Source: Halobaculum magnesiiphilum (GTDB lineage: Archaea > Halobacteriota > Halobacteria > Halobacteriales > Haloferacaceae). From it: a DNA stretch of 64,000 nt. The stretch covers positions 682,001-746,000 of the forward strand of contig NZ_CP081958.1 of assembly GCF_019823105.1 (NCBI RefSeq). Reading direction: 5' to 3'. Positions 1-9,537 of the stretch are shown here, piece after piece. Below the pieces are notes generated by a model. That model was not told where the DNA came from, did no database searches, and saw only the letters and a program-made list of their open reading frames with translations. Numbering within the stretch: position 1 is the stretch's first letter; the number at the start of each line of letters is the position of its first letter. The position numbers were made by a program, and so were the translations under genes.

Positions 1-1121
1 AGATTTTCAAATCGTTTAATGTGAAAGATGGATATGGGATCGTCCAGTGGCGGAAACAGGATGGTAATGACTTCGTGTTTATCACCTCAAGGGAATCTCA
101 AGCTGTTGTTAATCGCGCGTTGGAGCTTGGTGTGGAAGAAGTCCATCAAGGGGTGAAAAATAAACAACGAAAAGTCAAGGAGATCGCGTCTCGTCTCGGG
201 TTCGATCTGACGGATACAGTTTATATTGGTGACGATTTGACGGACTTACAGAGTCTGAAAACCGTCGGCACGGCCTGTTCTCCTAAAGATGCGGCTCCAG
301 AAATTAAAAACGAGTGTTCCTACGTCAGCCAGTATAACGGTGGTGACGGAGCTGTTCGGGACATCCTGAATTATTTAGAATCTGTTTCCCAAACGACACT
401 CGGTGTTATCCCCGCTCGATACGGGTCAACACGCCTGCCCGGCAAACCATTAATCAAGCTCGCTGGTAAGCCGATGATTCAGCATGTATACGAGCGTGCG
501 AGAGACGCAACGCTGCTTGATGATCTCATCGTCGCAACAGATGATGAACGCATCGCTGAGGCGGTTGAGGCAGTCGGTGGTACCGCAGTGATGACCGACC
601 CTGACCATCCAACTGGAACGGATCGGGTGGCAGAAGTCGCAGCGAACGTGGAAGCAGACTTTACGATCAACATTCAGGGTGACGAGCCGTTAATCGACCC
701 AGATGTCATAGACGCTATCGTGTTAGCTCTTCGAGAAAGCTCTCCGAAAGTTGCAACCCCGATTTCGACAATCGAAGACAACTCTCTTCTTGATGACGAA
801 AATACCGTAAAGGTGGTAACCGACACCAATGGCAGAGCACTCTACTTTTCACGGGCGAAAATACCGTCTGGTGGAGAAGTAGGTAATACATACAAACACA
901 TTGGCCTATACGGATTCAAGACAGAGTTGTTACTCGATTACGTCAATATGGAGTCGAAGCTAGAATCCGCTGAAGACTTAGAACAACTCCGACTGCTCGA
1001 AAACGGGTACGAGATACAGACTGTAGAGACGGACTACGACCCCAAAGAGGTTAATGTGAAACGTGATATACAAGTAGTAGAAGAAGAAATGCAACGAGAG
1101 CGCACCAATGAAACTCACTAA
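1..1121 (+). CDS. KdsC-KdsB fusion: Kdo-8-P phosphatase / CMP-Kdo synthetase (5' end outside window)
   Basis: Two enzymes in one chain. The frame is open to the first base, so the N-terminus lies upstream; the GTG at 21 sits inside a KdsC-like FNVKDGYG motif and is not the start. Counting from that GTG, residues 1-120 are the C-terminal part of a HAD phosphatase of KdsC type (GDDLTD at 70-75 is the magnesium-binding motif). Residues about 127-366 are a complete CMP-Kdo synthetase (IPARYGSTRLPGKPL at 130-144, QGDEPLI near 218). KdsC removes phosphate from Kdo-8-P and KdsB activates Kdo with CTP, so the fusion joins consecutive steps. The stop overlaps the start of kdsA. Kdo is normally a Gram-negative sugar. 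A related ulosonic acid as the real product is possible. Confidence 0.88.
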   Translation, partial: IFKSFNVKDGYGIVQWRKQDGNDFVFITSRESQAVVNRALELGVEEVHQGVKNKQRKVKEIASRLGFDLTDTVYIGDDLTDLQSLKTVGTACSPKDAAPEIKNECSYVSQYNGGDGAVRDILNYLESVSQTTLGVIPARYGSTRLPGKPLIKLAGKPMIQHVYERARDATLLDDLIVATDDERIAEAVEAVGGTAVMTDPDHPTGTDRVAEVAANVEADFTINIQGDEPLIDPDVIDAIVLALRESSPKVATPISTIEDNSLLDDENTVKVVTDTNGRALYFSRAKIPSGGEVGNTYKHIGLYGFKTELLLDYVNMESKLESAEDLEQLRLLENGYEIQTVETDYDPKEVNVKRDIQVVEEEMQRERTNETH

Positions 1122-1935
1122 TAGTATCTCGGTCTCTAACGAAGACCAATTCTTCCTTATTGCAGGACCGTGTGTGATCGAATCAGAGAAACAAGTGCTG
1201 CAAACAGCACGAGAACTAAAAGAGATTACTAACCGCCACAACATCGAACTAATCTTCAAGAGCTCGTTTGACAAAGCCAACCGCTCGTCGATTAGTTCCT
1301 ACCGGGGCCCCGGGATGGAACGTGGACTCGAAATTCTGCAGCGCGTCAAAGACAAGTATGATCTGCCGGTTATAACTGATTTCCACGCCCCTGAACAGGC
1401 AGAGGCGGTCGCAGACGTGGTTGACGTTCTACAAGTGCCTGCGTTCCTCTCACGACAAACGGATATGCTCACGGCTGCCGGTGAAACGGGGTTACCAATT
1501 AATGTAAAGAAAGGACAGTTTCTCTCAGCAGATGGCATGGACAATGTTGTTAACAAGATTGAATCCACGGGGAACGAACAGGTTATGCTCTGCGAACGCG
1601 GTGCGATGTTCGGATATAATAACCTCGTTGTCGATATGCGGAATTTAGATATCATGAAAGAGCTTGGCAAGCCAGTCGTGTTCGACACAACACACTCGGT
1701 GCAGCGTCCGGGCGCACGCGGTGACTCCAGTGGTGGCGACCGTCAGTTTGCGCCGACGTTAGCGCGGGCTGCACTCGGAGCTGGGGTGGCGGGTATCTTC
1801 GCTGAAGTGCATCCTGATCCGCCGTCAGCTAAATGTGATGCAGCCACACAACTTCCCCTTGATGAATTCGAATCGCTTGTTAAAAAATGGAAAGCGATTG
1901 ATGACACGGTGAAGGATAGTGAGCGACATGACTGA
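1108..1935 (+). CDS. kdsA: 3-deoxy-8-phosphooctulonate synthase (KdsA)
   Basis: Condenses phosphoenolpyruvate with arabinose-5-phosphate to Kdo-8-phosphate. The 275-residue length fits the family. Visible KdsA/DAHP-synthase-superfamily signatures are GPCVIES near residue 20, KSSFDKANR, the RGPGMERGL stretch, KKGQFLS, the CERG segment and DTTHSVQRPG. It overlaps the KdsC-KdsB fusion by 14 bases and the next gene by about 17, so the three genes are translationally coupled. KdsD downstream supplies its arabinose-5-phosphate. The homologous NeuB-type synthases look different, which supports Kdo rather than sialic acid. Confidence 0.9.
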   Translation: MKLTNSISVSNEDQFFLIAGPCVIESEKQVLQTARELKEITNRHNIELIFKSSFDKANRSSISSYRGPGMERGLEILQRVKDKYDLPVITDFHAPEQAEAVADVVDVLQVPAFLSRQTDMLTAAGETGLPINVKKGQFLSADGMDNVVNKIESTGNEQVMLCERGAMFGYNNLVVDMRNLDIMKELGKPVVFDTTHSVQRPGARGDSSGGDRQFAPTLARAALGAGVAGIFAEVHPDPPSAKCDAATQLPLDEFESLVKKWKAIDDTVKDSERHD

Positions 1936-2908
1936 GATGGACAAGACAGACGTTTATGAAGCTGTTTCTCACACGCTGTCGGTTCAAGAGAACTCTATTG
2001 CTACGCTTCAGAATGCGGAGACAATAGCGGAGATAACACAAGTGGCAGAAGTAATTAGCGAGGAGAACGGTCGAGTAATATTCTCTGGTATTGGCAAGTC
2101 TGGAGATGTAGGCAAGAAGGTCTCATCCACGTTCAATAGTATTGGGGTGTCTTCACACTTCCTTCATCCTGTTGAAGCACTTCACGGCGATTTGGGATCT
2201 CTTTCAGCCGAAGACCTTGTTATTCTCATTTCGAATAGCGGAAATACTGACGAGATGGTGGAACTACTGCAATTTATTCGTTCATTTGATGCGACAACTG
2301 TGGCGATCACGTCCGACCCTGAATCGAAGTTAGGTAAACAAGCGGATTATCACGTCAATACGAAAATTGAGAAGGAAGGCGCAGTCGTAGAATTAGTCCC
2401 GATGGCCAGTGCCACTGCTACGATGATTATCGGAGACTGTATCGCAAACGCCTTGATGACGAATCGGGACTTCAGCCAACAGGAGTACGGCCATTTTCAT
2501 CCTGGGGGGGCGATTGGGAAGCGTCTGTTGCTAAACGTTGAGGACTTAATGCACAAGGACATTCCAAAATCTCGGCCGGCAGACACATTAGCCACAGTTG
2601 CTCTGAAAATAAGTGAAGGCGGTAAAGGGATTGCTGCGATTCAGGACGAGGAGAACTATTTGAAAGGTATCTTGACGGATGGTGATATCCGTCGACTGAT
2701 TGAATCTGGAAAGGATCTGCATAATGTCGTAGCCAAAGAAGTAATGATTACTAACCCAATTACGGCTTCCGAAGATATGGCCGCAATAAGAGCTCTAGAA
2801 GTTATTGAAGAGAACGACATTTCACAACTTGTGGTAACTGATGATTCTAACAGGTTTTTAGGTGTCGTACACATCCATGACATTATGGAGAAAGGGCTAA
2901 CAGTTTGA
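1919..2908 (+). CDS. kdsD: Arabinose-5-phosphate isomerase (KdsD/KpsF type)
   Basis: Converts ribulose-5-phosphate to arabinose-5-phosphate, the first committed precursor of Kdo. An N-terminal SIS sugar-isomerase domain (residues about 35-180; GIGKSGDVGKK, SNSGNTDEM) is followed by the EYGHFHPGGAIGKRL signature of the KpsF/GutQ/KdsD family and two CBS domains (about 210-329). GTG at 1919 or ATG at 1928 could start it; both lie inside the end of kdsA. It completes a set of four Kdo activities in three genes. Confidence 0.88.
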   Translation: MSDMTEMDKTDVYEAVSHTLSVQENSIATLQNAETIAEITQVAEVISEENGRVIFSGIGKSGDVGKKVSSTFNSIGVSSHFLHPVEALHGDLGSLSAEDLVILISNSGNTDEMVELLQFIRSFDATTVAITSDPESKLGKQADYHVNTKIEKEGAVVELVPMASATATMIIGDCIANALMTNRDFSQQEYGHFHPGGAIGKRLLLNVEDLMHKDIPKSRPADTLATVALKISEGGKGIAAIQDEENYLKGILTDGDIRRLIESGKDLHNVVAKEVMITNPITASEDMAAIRALEVIEENDISQLVVTDDSNRFLGVVHIHDIMEKGLTV

Positions 2909-3012
2909 TTTCCCTAACAAAAGGCAAATACGTTTAAATAGGGGATTGATGATTTTAGGGGCGGTATGGTTTTTGCTGCTCCGAAGTAGCTTACTGGGAA
3001 ATTTGTTCTTTC

Positions 3013-3951
3013 TCATTTGTATCCGAGAGCAGCCAAGCGTGAGTCTACGTTCATCTGGTCCCCGTGGCGGATGGACGGTTCAGTTACTTCGGGATCGTAG
3101 GTTCGGGTATCAGTTCCGCTCGTCCGTATGAATGGAACCTCTCGAAGACACGACACCGCCAATGGCGGATGACCATAGATTCCTAGACTTCCGAAGGCGT
3201 TCCCGTGGTCGGATGTCACGACTACACTCCCGACGTCAGCATTACTCAGAAGCAACTCTACCTCGTTCATCACGAGCCGGAGGTTCTCCCGGTACGCCGT
3301 CCAAACCTCCTCTCGGCCCACTTCACCCGCCTCAAGGAGACTCCAAACGTTCTGTTCGTCACCCTCTTTGCGGAACGCGTAATCAAGATTGACACCGTCA
3401 GCGAGCTTGTTGTCGATAAACGGATAGTGGGGTTGCATGTAGTGAACAATCAACCTGTCGGGGTTGTTCTCTCGCAACTCAGTTATGGCGCGGTCAGTTA
3501 CTGGTCGTGGTGGTACGATACCGATGTCTTCGTCCCAGTGGGTCTGCCAAAGTTCGTCAAGTAAGTTAAAGCGCGCTGGATCCAGTTCGCTCGAGAACAT
3601 ATTTGCAGTGACATATGTTGTTCGAGAGACTTCGTCCTGGTACTCCGTCGCGAATGTCCGTTCTAGCCATTGCTGTGACTTCGACCCGACCGAGTGAATT
3701 TCGGCGTACTCCTCGGGGAAGTCGTACTCTGGGTATACTTCACGCATCAGGTCTGCCCGGCAAGCGTCGAGGACTAACAAAAGGTCCCAATCGAAATCAT
3801 AGATGTTCGGCCCTCGTTTATACCCTAACTTGTCAAGTCTGCGGAGCGGACCGTTCCGAAATACTTCAACCCCGACGGTTCTGGCAGTCGACCGAACCCC
3901 TTTTTCTCTAAGCTCACAAGCCGTATTTTGCAGAAAGTCGAATACAGACAT
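3013..3951 (-). CDS. Alkaline-phosphatase-superfamily (sulfatase-like) protein
   Basis: 312 residues. Metal-site motifs of the superfamily are visible: DLLLVLDACRADLM near residue 57, MQPHYPF in the middle and VVTSDHGNAFG followed by GHPP. The formylglycine motif CxPxR of true sulfatases is absent, so a phosphotransferase or phosphodiesterase acting on surface glycans is at least as likely. No signal peptide is evident. It is close in length and motif order to the gene at 5835-6782 and ends with the same RLAALGYK-like tail. Convergent with kdsD; about 100 bases separate them. Confidence 0.75.
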   Translation of the reverse strand: MSVFDFLQNTACELREKGVRSTARTVGVEVFRNGPLRRLDKLGYKRGPNIYDFDWDLLLVLDACRADLMREVYPEYDFPEEYAEIHSVGSKSQQWLERTFATEYQDEVSRTTYVTANMFSSELDPARFNLLDELWQTHWDEDIGIVPPRPVTDRAITELRENNPDRLIVHYMQPHYPFIDNKLADGVNLDYAFRKEGDEQNVWSLLEAGEVGREEVWTAYRENLRLVMNEVELLLSNADVGSVVVTSDHGNAFGSLGIYGHPPLAVSCLREVPFIRTSGTDTRTYDPEVTEPSIRHGDQMNVDSRLAALGYK

Positions 3952-4014
3952 ATTGAAAACTCATTGGGCGTCTATTATATGTGTTGTGATAGCAAAACTT
4001 TTGCCCGCAAATTT

Positions 4015-5730
4015 CTACTGGTTAAGGCTCCTCGCTCGAATCACTTCAGCTATCGCGTCTGCTGCCGACTCCTCTAACAGGAACTGTTCGTGAGCGAACT
4101 CACGCTGTTCCGAGGCTAGTGCAGTAACCGACTTGGGCGTTTGTTCGGAAACAAACTCGGACAACGCCTCATTGGTCTTCAACAAGGGTACTTGAGGGGC
4201 ACGCGCGTATGGTTTATTCTGGATTGCTGGATACCAACTGTTATAACAAACTGTTGGTGTACCGTTGAGCATCGCCTCAAGACCCACGTTGGAGTTAATC
4301 GTCATGAGTAGCGACGCATCTTTAATTTCTCTCCCTAAGTCGTCGCTCGCCATCGTTACGTAGTCACAATCAGCTAGTTGGTCAACTTGTCGTTGATAGA
4401 ATTCCGGGGTTTCGTCGGGGTGAGTCTTTATTTTAATCTCGTCAACTAGATTGCTTTCCATACACGCCTCCAATATGGTCTTCAGGAACTCGCTTCGGAC
4501 ATCATCCTCAAAAGGTTGGGTCGCAATGAGAACAGTGAATGGGGTTGTTTCTTCTAGCTTATTCGGTGTCCCAAGCGAATTAACGTCGTATGCTACCTCA
4601 AAGTACGGCCGTCCGATTTCTAACAGTTCTGGGATATCACCCCCGTCATATATTCGCTTAATGTGATTGACGCCGATCTTACTTGGAACGAAGTATGTCG
4701 TGTCAGATGGTGGAAGGAATTCTGTGCCCGTTACAGTTGAGTGATGGACGTAATATGTATCCACATCCTTACGCTGTGCCGCCTCTAGGATAGCAAAGTC
4801 GCGTGGGTTCGGACCCCCAATCACGGCCGCATTAACATCGGTGTTTTCAAAGTAGTCTACGGCCCAACAGAAATACATGAGCGATCGGATATTTTGTTCA
4901 AAAACTACTCTAGTAGCAGTCTGAACGGTGTTTGGAAGTGCGACGCCGTACTCACGCTTAAACAGCGGTAGGAGGCTAGCGACCATTTCGTCTCTCCCAA
5001 CGGGGTTCACAATCTCTCCAAGGACCCGAAGCTCACGGCGGATGATTCCCAATGTAATGTAATTCTGATACGAACAAACATCAGGCTCATAGTCAAGGTT
5101 TAGGGAGGACCAATAGAACTGCAGACGGAGTCGTGGAATCAGACAGTTTGCATCACCATCAAGAGCCTCTGCAATGGGGAGTGTGCTATCGAACCGGTCC
5201 GGATATGGAAACACAGAGATTGGTCGGCCATTAGGCGAATAATCCTTCGGCAGTACAAGACTTAACAACTGATCAAGAAGGAGGAGGCCAGCCTGTCGAA
5301 ATATACGAGCCGTCTTTTTTGCCCATTCTACGACTTGTTCGACACCTGATTGTTCGTTTTGGCAGCTAAGTTTACAGTCTAGCTGTGTACAAACATCCTT
5401 AGCTACTGCTACGTACACTTCTGGTAACTGACTGTCAACGATTAGTTCGTCTACATTATTTTCAGTAATGTGAGTCATTAACCTCTGCGCTAGCGGAACG
5501 AGATCAAGGAGGGCCCCCTTGTCTGGATACGGCGTCGCCAGATGTGTCCAGATTATCTGGTATAATGGGACCGACCACTCCTCCTCAGGGCGATGTTCGT
5601 ACATTAATCGGAGAACTTCAAAGACGGATTCGTCGTCGACGGCGGCGAGTTCCTCACGCAGTACGAACGTCTCTTTATCCCATCCGTCCGGAGCGTCTCC
5701 TGCGGTCTTCATAAAGAATGACCGCTTCAT
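4015..5730 (-). CDS. Capsule-type GT-B glycosyltransferase, candidate Kdo transferase
   Basis: 571 residues. The C-terminal half resembles the GT-B sugar-nucleotide-binding lobe of capsule export and phosphoglycerol-type transferases: KIKTHPDETPEFY, then a TINSNVGLEAMLNGTPTVCY segment that is typical for the nucleotide contact loop. The N-terminal third has no family I recognise. Its position beside the only CMP-Kdo genes in the window suggests a transferase for Kdo or a similar acid, comparable in role to KpsC/KpsS, but the sequence does not prove donor specificity. It shares a divergent promoter region (5731-5834, AT-rich) with the sulfatase-like gene at 5835. Confidence 0.6.
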   Translation of the reverse strand: MKRSFFMKTAGDAPDGWDKETFVLREELAAVDDESVFEVLRLMYEHRPEEEWSVPLYQIIWTHLATPYPDKGALLDLVPLAQRLMTHITENNVDELIVDSQLPEVYVAVAKDVCTQLDCKLSCQNEQSGVEQVVEWAKKTARIFRQAGLLLLDQLLSLVLPKDYSPNGRPISVFPYPDRFDSTLPIAEALDGDANCLIPRLRLQFYWSSLNLDYEPDVCSYQNYITLGIIRRELRVLGEIVNPVGRDEMVASLLPLFKREYGVALPNTVQTATRVVFEQNIRSLMYFCWAVDYFENTDVNAAVIGGPNPRDFAILEAAQRKDVDTYYVHHSTVTGTEFLPPSDTTYFVPSKIGVNHIKRIYDGGDIPELLEIGRPYFEVAYDVNSLGTPNKLEETTPFTVLIATQPFEDDVRSEFLKTILEACMESNLVDEIKIKTHPDETPEFYQRQVDQLADCDYVTMASDDLGREIKDASLLMTINSNVGLEAMLNGTPTVCYNSWYPAIQNKPYARAPQVPLLKTNEALSEFVSEQTPKSVTALASEQREFAHEQFLLEESAADAIAEVIRARSLNQ

Positions 5731-5834
5731 GTATAAAGGAATTTACTCCGCAATCGTAAACGATTGTCGGTTCGTCGAACATAGACCGGTTAATTTAACT
5801 AATCCTGTAAATCACTGTCAATTAGTGTACTAGC

Positions 5835-6782
5835 GTGTCTGCCATACGAAGTTTGTGTAACAACTGGTATCGGCCGAGATGGTGGTATCGCTCGGGACTC
5901 CCGTTCCTGATGAAACAGTACTACTCGAACCGGCCGAATCGTGGAAGCCGGATTATGGATGAGGACTGGGACAATCTGCTAATCCTTGATGCCTGTCGTT
6001 ATGACCTCTTCGAAACTGCGAACGCCTCTTTCGAGTTGGCCTCGAGGGCATCACTTGAGTCAAGACGCTCACGTGGGTCGAACACACCCGAGTTTGTTTC
6101 GGAGAATTTCGATGATGGCCCCTATCTGGATACCGTATACATCACAGCGAATCCGCAGGTGAACCTGAATACTGACGCAGAATTCTTCGATCTAGTCAAC
6201 GTTTGGGAGGATAGCTGGGATGACAATCTGGAAACTGTCCCACCGGAGCCGGTTACTACCGCGGCACGGGCCACCGCTAAGCGCGCACCGGAGAAACGTC
6301 TTATTGTTCACTACAATCAGCCGCATTACCCGTTCATCGGTGAGACAGGGCAGGAAATTGCGACCCATGCGGGCATGGAATACACGCGACGCGTTCTAGA
6401 AGGGGAGGCACCGGAGCGTGATCACGACACGGTTTGGGAACAGCTCAAGGATGGCACTGCATCGGTCGACAAGGTATGGGAGGCATACTACGAGAACCTC
6501 GTTCTAGTCCTCGACGAAGCGTTGACGTTGGTCGACGAGTTGCCCGGGCGTACTGTCATCACTTCCGACCATGGTAATCTGCTCGGTGAATTCGCTTGGC
6601 CGTTTCCCATTCGGCTATATGGCCACCCTGGACACATCCATACGAAACACTTGGTCTCAGTTCCGTGGTTGATTTTCGAGAGTGATGAGCGCAAAACAAT
6701 AACCGCCGGGGACGAGGGCGTCAAGGGAAGGACCAGCAAAACTGACGTCTCGGACAGACTGGAAGCGCTCGGGTATATGTGA
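5835..6782 (+). CDS. Alkaline-phosphatase-superfamily (sulfatase-like) protein
   Basis: 315 residues from a GTG start; the next good internal ATG is at about 5910. Paralogue of 3013-3951: LLILDACRYDLF, a SNTPEFV segment at the position of the nucleophile region, YNQPHYPFIG, VITSDHGNLLG and GHPGH. The C-terminus DRLEALGYM carries the tail shared by all five superfamily members here. No CxPxR sulfatase motif, so sulfate need not be the substrate. Probably modifies the glycan made by the neighbouring transferases. Confidence 0.75.
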   Translation: MSAIRSLCNNWYRPRWWYRSGLPFLMKQYYSNRPNRGSRIMDEDWDNLLILDACRYDLFETANASFELASRASLESRRSRGSNTPEFVSENFDDGPYLDTVYITANPQVNLNTDAEFFDLVNVWEDSWDDNLETVPPEPVTTAARATAKRAPEKRLIVHYNQPHYPFIGETGQEIATHAGMEYTRRVLEGEAPERDHDTVWEQLKDGTASVDKVWEAYYENLVLVLDEALTLVDELPGRTVITSDHGNLLGEFAWPFPIRLYGHPGHIHTKHLVSVPWLIFESDERKTITAGDEGVKGRTSKTDVSDRLEALGYM

Positions 6783-6819
6783 GTGCAACATTCAGATCAA
6801 AAGGATCTTTAGGCAATCT

Positions 6820-7569
6820 TCACCGAATCACCGACTTGAGATCATCAATAGTCCGAAGATCCGTCTTGAAGAACTCCTCATTATCGGTGATTCGTTCGGG
6901 CTCCCACTCCCACCAAGCCGTTTCTAGCAGCTGTTCTCGCATCTCCTCGTCGAAACGATACGATTTTGGCTCAGCAGGCACACCAGCCACGACAGCGTAC
7001 GGGTCAACGTCATTCGTAATGACCGATTTCGCCCCGACAACGGCACCGGGACCAATCTGGACGTCCGAGAGAACGGTGACGTCCGCACCAAACCAGACGT
7101 CAGACCCGATTTCGATCGGACCCTTAGACGTATGCGGGAGCTCTTGCCCGAGAAAATTATCGTAGAATCTCATCTGCATTCCGGGTCTTGAAGTGACGTG
7201 ATCTTCAGCTTGGAATGTCGCTCGACGTGCAATAGCACAGTACCGGCCTATGTCTACCGATCCGACCGCCTCGACTTCACGAACGAGGTTTGTCCAACGC
7301 CCCACGTCTATGTCTCCGTCTAGACGACTCTCCGGGCCTACTCGGGCCGACTCATGGACTGTTACGTCGCCTCTCAATCGTGAACCTTGACACACAGTCG
7401 CTTCCGATTTAAGCTGTGCATTTCCCTCAATTGACGTTCTGTATCCTATCTTTGCCCCCGGTGCCGACGAGATTGATGTATTGGCAGGTGATCTATTGAT
7501 TATATACCGAAACATAGTCGGGTATCCAAGCAACCCGATCAGCTTGGATAGATGATTTTTCACATTCAT
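6820..7569 (-). CDS. Left-handed beta-helix (hexapeptide) acyltransferase
   Basis: 249 residues. Imperfect hexapeptide repeats occupy residues about 30-205 (VGPESRLDGDIDVG, IGSDVWFGADVTVLSDVQIG, VVGAKSVITNDV). The C-terminal AGVPAEPKSYRF and WWEWEPE segments are typical of CatB/antibiotic-acetyltransferase-like enzymes that acetylate sugars. The acyl donor would be acetyl-CoA or similar; the acceptor is probably a sugar in the surrounding glycan locus. Convergent with the gene before it, leaving about 37 bases between stops. Confidence 0.8.
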   Translation of the reverse strand: MNVKNHLSKLIGLLGYPTMFRYIINRSPANTSISSAPGAKIGYRTSIEGNAQLKSEATVCQGSRLRGDVTVHESARVGPESRLDGDIDVGRWTNLVREVEAVGSVDIGRYCAIARRATFQAEDHVTSRPGMQMRFYDNFLGQELPHTSKGPIEIGSDVWFGADVTVLSDVQIGPGAVVGAKSVITNDVDPYAVVAGVPAEPKSYRFDEEMREQLLETAWWEWEPERITDNEEFFKTDLRTIDDLKSVIR

Positions 7570-7823
7570 TAGCTGAGTATGGTAAGGTAGTCTTATTATA
7601 GGTGTTTTATAGCTTGGGATTATTAAGTATTGTTATGATGGCGCATTTTATGTAAATTTGACTCTCTTAACTTAACATTGCGAGTTAAAACATGGATTGT
7701 ATGTCCAACCTAGAAAACTCAACTATTCGTTTCAGTTGTGGCCGGCGTGGTTTTGATAGTCGTTGTGTCTCTGTATATATCAAACCAGAATATACTTGTG
7801 TCTGTTCTATCATCTAACCGAAG
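7570..7823. promoter_or_regulatory. AT-rich divergent intergenic region
   Basis: 254 bases clearly richer in A and T than the flanking genes, lying between the divergent acyltransferase and asparagine-synthase-like genes. Several TATA-like runs occur (for example near 7600-7650 and 7770-7790). It should contain promoters for both directions; no single box can be assigned with certainty. Confidence 0.4.
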
Positions 7824-9446
7824 ATGGATATCACTTGCAAATTCACATCTTCTGTTGAGGAGTATGAAGGGACCAAACTAATTGGATTTTGTCAGTGGCG
7901 GCAATGTGTAGATGAAAGTAACTTACCCATTGAAGCGTTCAGTAAGGCTACTACTCGGCCTGAGGTCAAAGATGTGGCCCGTTCGGTTACAGGCTTTTTC
8001 TCAGTATTGACTCCCATCGATGATGGGTGGTGTATCGCGGCCGACTATATTAACAGTTACCCGATTTACTACGTGTCGACAACGGGACCAATTCATCTCA
8101 CAGACTCTCAAGAGCATGCAATTCAGGAGTTATCGAACACTGAATTTGATACAGTGTCTACAGCAGAATATCGTACCGCAAGCTATGTCACAGGGCCACA
8201 AACCCTTTTAAAGGGCGTTAGCCAGTCTCAAGCGGGTGAAATCATCCATTTATCTCCTTCTGGTATCGACAAGGAGAGGTATTTCAACTTTGAGTATGGA
8301 AACCAGCATGATCGAACGTTCGAGCACGTCCATCGAAATTGGGAGATATGTATATCCCGACTCATTGAATATGCGAACGGCCGACCGATCTGGGTGCCGC
8401 TAAGCGCTGGTTTTGATTCTCGGTATATTGTCACTGCGTTAGCCGAAATGGGGTATCCGAACTTGAACTCGTTTTCGTGGTCGAGTCGCCCTCAACAAGA
8501 CGAACACCTGACCGCAGAACGTGTTGCCCGCTCTTTGGGCGTAGAACACCATCACTGGGAACCATCCCATGAGGATTGGAGGAGAATCTATCGTAGTAGT
8601 GGGCGTGAGGAGCTTGACAATCAACTCTGGTTATCGAGTGTCCCTGTACTTAGGGAATGGGGTGCGGTTCGTGAACTTGCGAACCAAGGCACGGTTCCTG
8701 AAAACAGCGTTATTGTCCCTGGACATTCGGGAGATATGATTGCAGGCAGCCACCTATCCGATGTGGCACTTTCTCCACCGGTATCCGAGCGGGAGGTCAT
8801 TGATGAAATACTGAGAATCCATTACCGATACAATGCTATAGACCAAACCCAGGAAGAACATATTCGGGAGCGTATCCGGGATGTAATTCAGTTCGGTGGT
8901 GGTCCTCTGACCCAAGCACTCGAGGCGGTCGAACGGTTCGACTGGCGAGAGCGACAAGCGAAATGGATTACGGCGGCAACAAAAACTCATGGGCAAACAG
9001 GATTAGATTGGTGGCTACCGTTTTGGGATGCAGAGTGTGTTGACTTTTGGCTGGATACATCATTTAAACAGCGTAGCGGTCGGCGATTCCAAAGAAAAGC
9101 AGTCCAAGATAAGTACCGTTCCGTTGCAGATAATCCTGTAGGCCATTTTGCTGCGACCTCCTTGACTGGCCGAATAAAAAACATAGGCCGTGAATCACGA
9201 ATTGAGCCTCTTCTACGGAAAATGTACAATTACGCGACCTCGATTTTGGAGAGTCCCAAGCAGTCAGTCCAAACGCCAGAAGAGATATATGAGAATTTGG
9301 AATACCGATTTGGGATGATCCCTCGTGACACGTTTTTACAGGCCTACAATGGAGACGCCGATCACCGCGCGTATCGAGCTAGACTGCTGCTCGGCGATAT
9401 TGATGTTGGAGATATTACCCACCCTATAGATAGAGTCGACCAATAA
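7824..9446 (+). CDS. Asparagine-synthase-like amidotransferase lacking the N-terminal Cys
   Basis: 540 residues. The first 220 resemble a degenerate glutamine amidotransferase domain but begin MDITCKF, without the catalytic Cys at position 2. A PP-loop synthetase domain follows, with PLSAGFDSRY as the ATP-binding loop (canonical SGGxDS altered to SAGFDS) and a WWLPFWDAE segment later. Members of this AsnB-like group are common in polysaccharide loci and may amidate sugar acids using ammonia. Given Kdo-type and uronic acids here, amidation of a carboxyl group is plausible but unproven. Upstream region is AT-rich. Confidence 0.7.
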   Translation: MDITCKFTSSVEEYEGTKLIGFCQWRQCVDESNLPIEAFSKATTRPEVKDVARSVTGFFSVLTPIDDGWCIAADYINSYPIYYVSTTGPIHLTDSQEHAIQELSNTEFDTVSTAEYRTASYVTGPQTLLKGVSQSQAGEIIHLSPSGIDKERYFNFEYGNQHDRTFEHVHRNWEICISRLIEYANGRPIWVPLSAGFDSRYIVTALAEMGYPNLNSFSWSSRPQQDEHLTAERVARSLGVEHHHWEPSHEDWRRIYRSSGREELDNQLWLSSVPVLREWGAVRELANQGTVPENSVIVPGHSGDMIAGSHLSDVALSPPVSEREVIDEILRIHYRYNAIDQTQEEHIRERIRDVIQFGGGPLTQALEAVERFDWRERQAKWITAATKTHGQTGLDWWLPFWDAECVDFWLDTSFKQRSGRRFQRKAVQDKYRSVADNPVGHFAATSLTGRIKNIGRESRIEPLLRKMYNYATSILESPKQSVQTPEEIYENLEYRFGMIPRDTFLQAYNGDADHRAYRARLLLGDIDVGDITHPIDRVDQ

Positions 9447-9537
9447 AAGGAGTGGCTGGTATTATGTATTTACCAAGAACTATCTCAATAACTGCCCGTA
9501 ACAGAAGATATATTGCCCCCAAGCTCGGTATCCGGTT

